From Nitrospiria bacterium (GTDB taxonomy: Bacteria > Nitrospirota > Nitrospiria > JACQBZ01): a DNA stretch of 64,000 nt. Every line of letters starts with the position of its first letter. Position 1 is the stretch's first letter. Shown here piece by piece: positions 61,713 through 64,000 of this stretch. The stretch spans positions 36,110 to 100,109 of the forward strand of contig DATIYJ010000035.1 of the NCBI GenBank assembly GCA_035517655.1, given 5' to 3'. The translations under genes were made by a program, and so were the position numbers. The notes beneath the pieces are model-generated. The model was not told where the DNA came from, ran no database searches, and saw only the letters and a program-made list of their open reading frames with translations.

Positions 61713-62507
61713 ATGGATATCAAGGAACTTAAGAAGCACTGGGATGACTTGAGTAAAACGGATCCGCTTTGGGCCATCCTGACCGAGCCCGATAAAAAAG
61801 GTAATCGGTGGTCGCCGGATGAATTTTTCGAGACGGGCCGAAAAGAGATCGATGCCCTCATGAATCATGTCGGATCGCTTGGCATCCGGCTTCCGCGGAA
61901 CAAGGCTCTGGACTTCGGTTGCGGTGTCGGAAGGCTGACCCAGCCGCTGGCCGAATATTTCAACGAAGTTTGGGGAGTCGATATCGCCGCGCCGATGATC
62001 GACCGGGCCCGAGAATATAACACGCACGGCGTTCGTTGCCGTTATATCCTTAACGACACGGTCGATTTGAAGCGTTTCCCGAATAATGAATTTGATTTGA
62101 TTTACACCAACATCACGTTGCAACACATCGGGCCCGATTATACGAAAAATTATCTAAGCGAGTTTTTGAGGGTGCTGTCGCCGCAAGGGTTGCTCATCTT
62201 TCAGCTGCCGAGTCATCCGGCGACGACGTTAAAAGGGCTGATCATCCGCATGATACCGGCCTCCATTTTGGATACGCTCCGAGCCGGAGGATTGAAAGCG
62301 CTGATGCTCCACTCGATAAGTATAAATCAACCCCGATTGCAGATGCACGGCATCAGAATGGATGAAGTCGTCCGTTTTCTTAAGGAGCATGGAGCCAACG
62401 TTGTAGATATTCAATCCAATCAAAACTCGGGAAAAGGATGGGTCAGCTATCAATACAGTGCAATAAAAATGCGACCGGACCTTTTACAAAGCGATTCACC
62501 CCGATGA
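61713..62507 (+). CDS. SAM-dependent class I methyltransferase
   Basis: 264 residues from the ATG at 61713 (GGAAG upstream). Motif I ALDFGCGVGRLTQ, GVDIAAPMIDRA, FDLIYTNITLQHIGP and VLSPQGLLIFQLPS. Third methyltransferase of the cluster; sequence unlike the other two, so presumably a different target position. Stop overlaps the GT9 start as ATGA. Confidence 0.83.
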   Translation: MDIKELKKHWDDLSKTDPLWAILTEPDKKGNRWSPDEFFETGRKEIDALMNHVGSLGIRLPRNKALDFGCGVGRLTQPLAEYFNEVWGVDIAAPMIDRAREYNTHGVRCRYILNDTVDLKRFPNNEFDLIYTNITLQHIGPDYTKNYLSEFLRVLSPQGLLIFQLPSHPATTLKGLIIRMIPASILDTLRAGGLKALMLHSISINQPRLQMHGIRMDEVVRFLKEHGANVVDIQSNQNSGKGWVSYQYSAIKMRPDLLQSDSPR

Positions 62508-63622
62508 TCCTCCAGCGGAACGTCCTTAAAACGATCGATCGTTTGGCCGGAGGCGCGCTGGTCCGGCTGCTCGGTCTCGTGACGGGCAGGCCGGTCGGGG
62601 AACCTTTCTCGACGATCCGGACGATCCTTGTGATCCGTCCCGGCGGAATGGGAGATGCGATCCTGTTGATCCCCATGCTCCGCGCGCTCAAGGCCCGATT
62701 TCCTTCCGCGACCATCCATGTCCTGGCCGAACGGCGGAACGCCGAAATCTTTGGTCTGACAACGAACCTTGTTTCGGAAGTGCTCTGTTACGACCGCATC
62801 GGGAATTTTTTGCGCGCGTTGGGCCGCCGATACGACGCGGTGATCGACACCGAACAATGGCACCGTCTCTCCGCCGTGACGGCGCGGCTGGTTCGCGCCG
62901 GAAGACGCGTCGGCTTTGCGACAAACGAACGGCGAAGGTTGTTCAGTGTTCCGGTCCCGTACGACCAAAACCGTTATGAAGCGGAGAATTTTCTGAATCT
63001 GATGGCGGCCCTCACCGGAGAGCCCGCTCGTTTTGATCCGGAGCAGCCGTTTCTGACGGTCGGAACCGCGTCCATGGATCATCCGCCCGGCGAGCAACGC
63101 GAGCGAGCCCCTAAAAGCGTGTTGCTCGCACCGGGAGCAAGCTATCCCGAAAAACGGTGGGGGTTGGAAAAATTCCGACAACTGGCGGAATGGCTCGTCA
63201 ATAACGGCTATTCAGTCGGGTTGATCGGGGGACCCGCGGATGTTCAGACGACCGCGCCGATCGCCGACGCCTTGCCGGTCCGGAATTTTTCCGGACGGAC
63301 CACCCTGCCTGAAACGGCGCGGCTCGTCGCAGTCGCGGGATTGGTGATCGGCGGCGACAGCGTGGCGCTGCACCTGGCCGCGGCTTTCGGCGCACCGTCC
63401 ATTGCCTTGTTCGGCCCGACACCACCGTCTCAGTGGGCGCCTCGCGGTAAACGTCATCGTACGCTCCATCATCCGCCGCCGTGCAGTCCCTGTTCCCGGT
63501 TCGGTCATATCCCTCCCTGCCCTTACAACGTGGATTGCTTGAATCGGATTACGGTCGAGGAGGTTTGCGCGGCGGTCCGCGAAATTATGCCCCCCCACGT
63601 TCTGAAGCCTCCGGGTCATTAA
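62504..63622 (+). CDS. GT9-family (heptosyltransferase-like) glycosyltransferase
   Basis: 372 residues from the ATG at 62504 overlapping the preceding stop; a longer frame upstream only shadows the methyltransferase. Signature VIRPGGMGDAILLIPMLRAL at the acceptor domain and LLAPGASYPEKRWGLEKF, GLIGGPADVQ and GGDSVALHLAAAFGAPSIALFGPTPPSQWAP in the donor domain, with the usual CSPCSRF cysteine stretch near the C-terminus. Could add a heptose or related sugar to LPS core or to the glycan. Confidence 0.86.
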   Translation: MILQRNVLKTIDRLAGGALVRLLGLVTGRPVGEPFSTIRTILVIRPGGMGDAILLIPMLRALKARFPSATIHVLAERRNAEIFGLTTNLVSEVLCYDRIGNFLRALGRRYDAVIDTEQWHRLSAVTARLVRAGRRVGFATNERRRLFSVPVPYDQNRYEAENFLNLMAALTGEPARFDPEQPFLTVGTASMDHPPGEQRERAPKSVLLAPGASYPEKRWGLEKFRQLAEWLVNNGYSVGLIGGPADVQTTAPIADALPVRNFSGRTTLPETARLVAVAGLVIGGDSVALHLAAAFGAPSIALFGPTPPSQWAPRGKRHRTLHHPPPCSPCSRFGHIPPCPYNVDCLNRITVEEVCAAVREIMPPHVLKPPGH

Positions 63623-63640
63623 AGAACCTTTGTGGGAAAA

Positions 63641-64000
63641 ATGTCCTGGAAAAAATTCCATCGATGGTCTTGGCTGGTCCCCGTTCTGCTGGCTCTGGCG
63701 TTCAACTTTAACGTCCTTCAGAACGGGTTCGGCTGGGACGATGAATCGATCATACCGCATCTAAAGTCGCCCGACCGTTGGACCGATTTATTTTTACCGG
63801 CCCAACCTCCGCCCCATTCCCCGATATCGGCCTATCTGCATTTTCGTCCGTTGACTGCAGTTTCATATTATTTGGACCATTGGCTTTGGGGCGATCGGCC
63901 GTTTGGATTTCATCTCTCGGTCTGGCTGGCCCATGCCCTCAACACCGCCCTCCTTTTTTTCCTGGCCCGAAACCTGATCCGGGGTGTCGGACCCTTGCAA
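63641..64000 (+). CDS. TMTC/PMT-like GT-C membrane glycosyltransferase (partial, runs off window)
   Basis: Only the first 120 codons are present. The reading starts at ATG 63641 (GTG 63632 possible). Hydrophobic helix WLVPVLLALAFNFNVL, then NGFGWDDESII with the Asp-Asp pair, HFRPLTAVSYYLDHWLWG, and FGFHLSVWLAHALNTALLFFLARNLI. This order (WDD, RPL, LDH, GFH, LLHALN) is that of bacterial TMTC-like proteins, GT-C enzymes that use polyprenyl-phosphate sugars and often carry C-terminal TPR repeats. It would glycosylate protein or glycan on the periplasmic face. Confidence 0.7.
   Translation, partial: MSWKKFHRWSWLVPVLLALAFNFNVLQNGFGWDDESIIPHLKSPDRWTDLFLPAQPPPHSPISAYLHFRPLTAVSYYLDHWLWGDRPFGFHLSVWLAHALNTALLFFLARNLIRGVGPLQ

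Overview
GC-rich bacterial chromosome segment with no rRNA, tRNA, CRISPR array or transposase that I can see. Multihaem c-type cytochromes, an outer-membrane beta-barrel, many lipoprotein signal peptides and a Wzx/GT9-type polysaccharide cluster point to a diderm (Gram-negative) bacterium with an extracellular redox life style. The gene style (YVTN, PD40 and NHL propellers beside 'paired CXXCH' cytochromes) recalls Nitrospirota, Desulfobacterota or related uncultured lineages, but the taxon cannot be fixed from the sequence alone.

Region A (about 9-29,460, minus strand): an uninterrupted train of 22 secreted or lipid-anchored beta-propeller proteins. Thirteen carry PD40/TolB-like blades (one of them a YVTN-PD40 fusion). 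Five are pure YVTN proteins, three are BNR/Ycf48-like, and one is a giant 1251-residue kelch-like lipoprotein. Genes are packed head to tail, many with ATGA or TAATG stop-start overlaps, so much of the train is probably co-transcribed.

Region B (about 29,498-32,023, minus): three paralogous SUMF1/formylglycine-generating-enzyme-like secreted proteins. None has the catalytic cysteine pair, and one is interrupted by a single in-frame amber codon.

Region C (32,041-43,712, minus): a probable extracellular electron-transfer conduit. It has a large cytochrome with 11 CXXCH sites plus one CX3CH, two NHL-propeller lipoproteins, an outer-membrane beta-barrel, a SurA/PpiC-type prolyl isomerase, two paralogous tetrahaem cytochromes and a pentahaem cytochrome. 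A sigma70-like promoter lies at 43,866-43,894. Because everything downstream is on the same strand with short gaps, it could feed regions C, B and even A. A further propeller lipoprotein (43,990-45,054) has its own promoter.

Region D (45,117-64,000, plus strand): a surface-polysaccharide cluster reading away from region C. It opens with a UbiA-family polyprenyl-phosphate phosphoribosyltransferase and a winged-helix regulator whose promoter is overlaid by a perfect palindrome. A Wzx flippase, an AsnB-type amidotransferase and a compact sugar-modification cassette follow (Gfo/Idh oxidoreductase, ATP-grasp, two epimerases, three methyltransferases, HAD phosphatase, DegT aminotransferase, hexapeptide acyltransferase), with four glycosyltransferases. 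The window ends inside a TMTC/GT-C-like membrane glycosyltransferase.

Working model (inference): region C moves electrons across the outer membrane, perhaps into tetrahaem cytochrome filaments. Regions A and B coat the outer surface with propellers and SUMF1-like binding proteins, and region D makes the surface glycan in which they sit. No gene-free stretch exceeds about 280 bases; the longest (43,713-43,989) holds the promoter described above.
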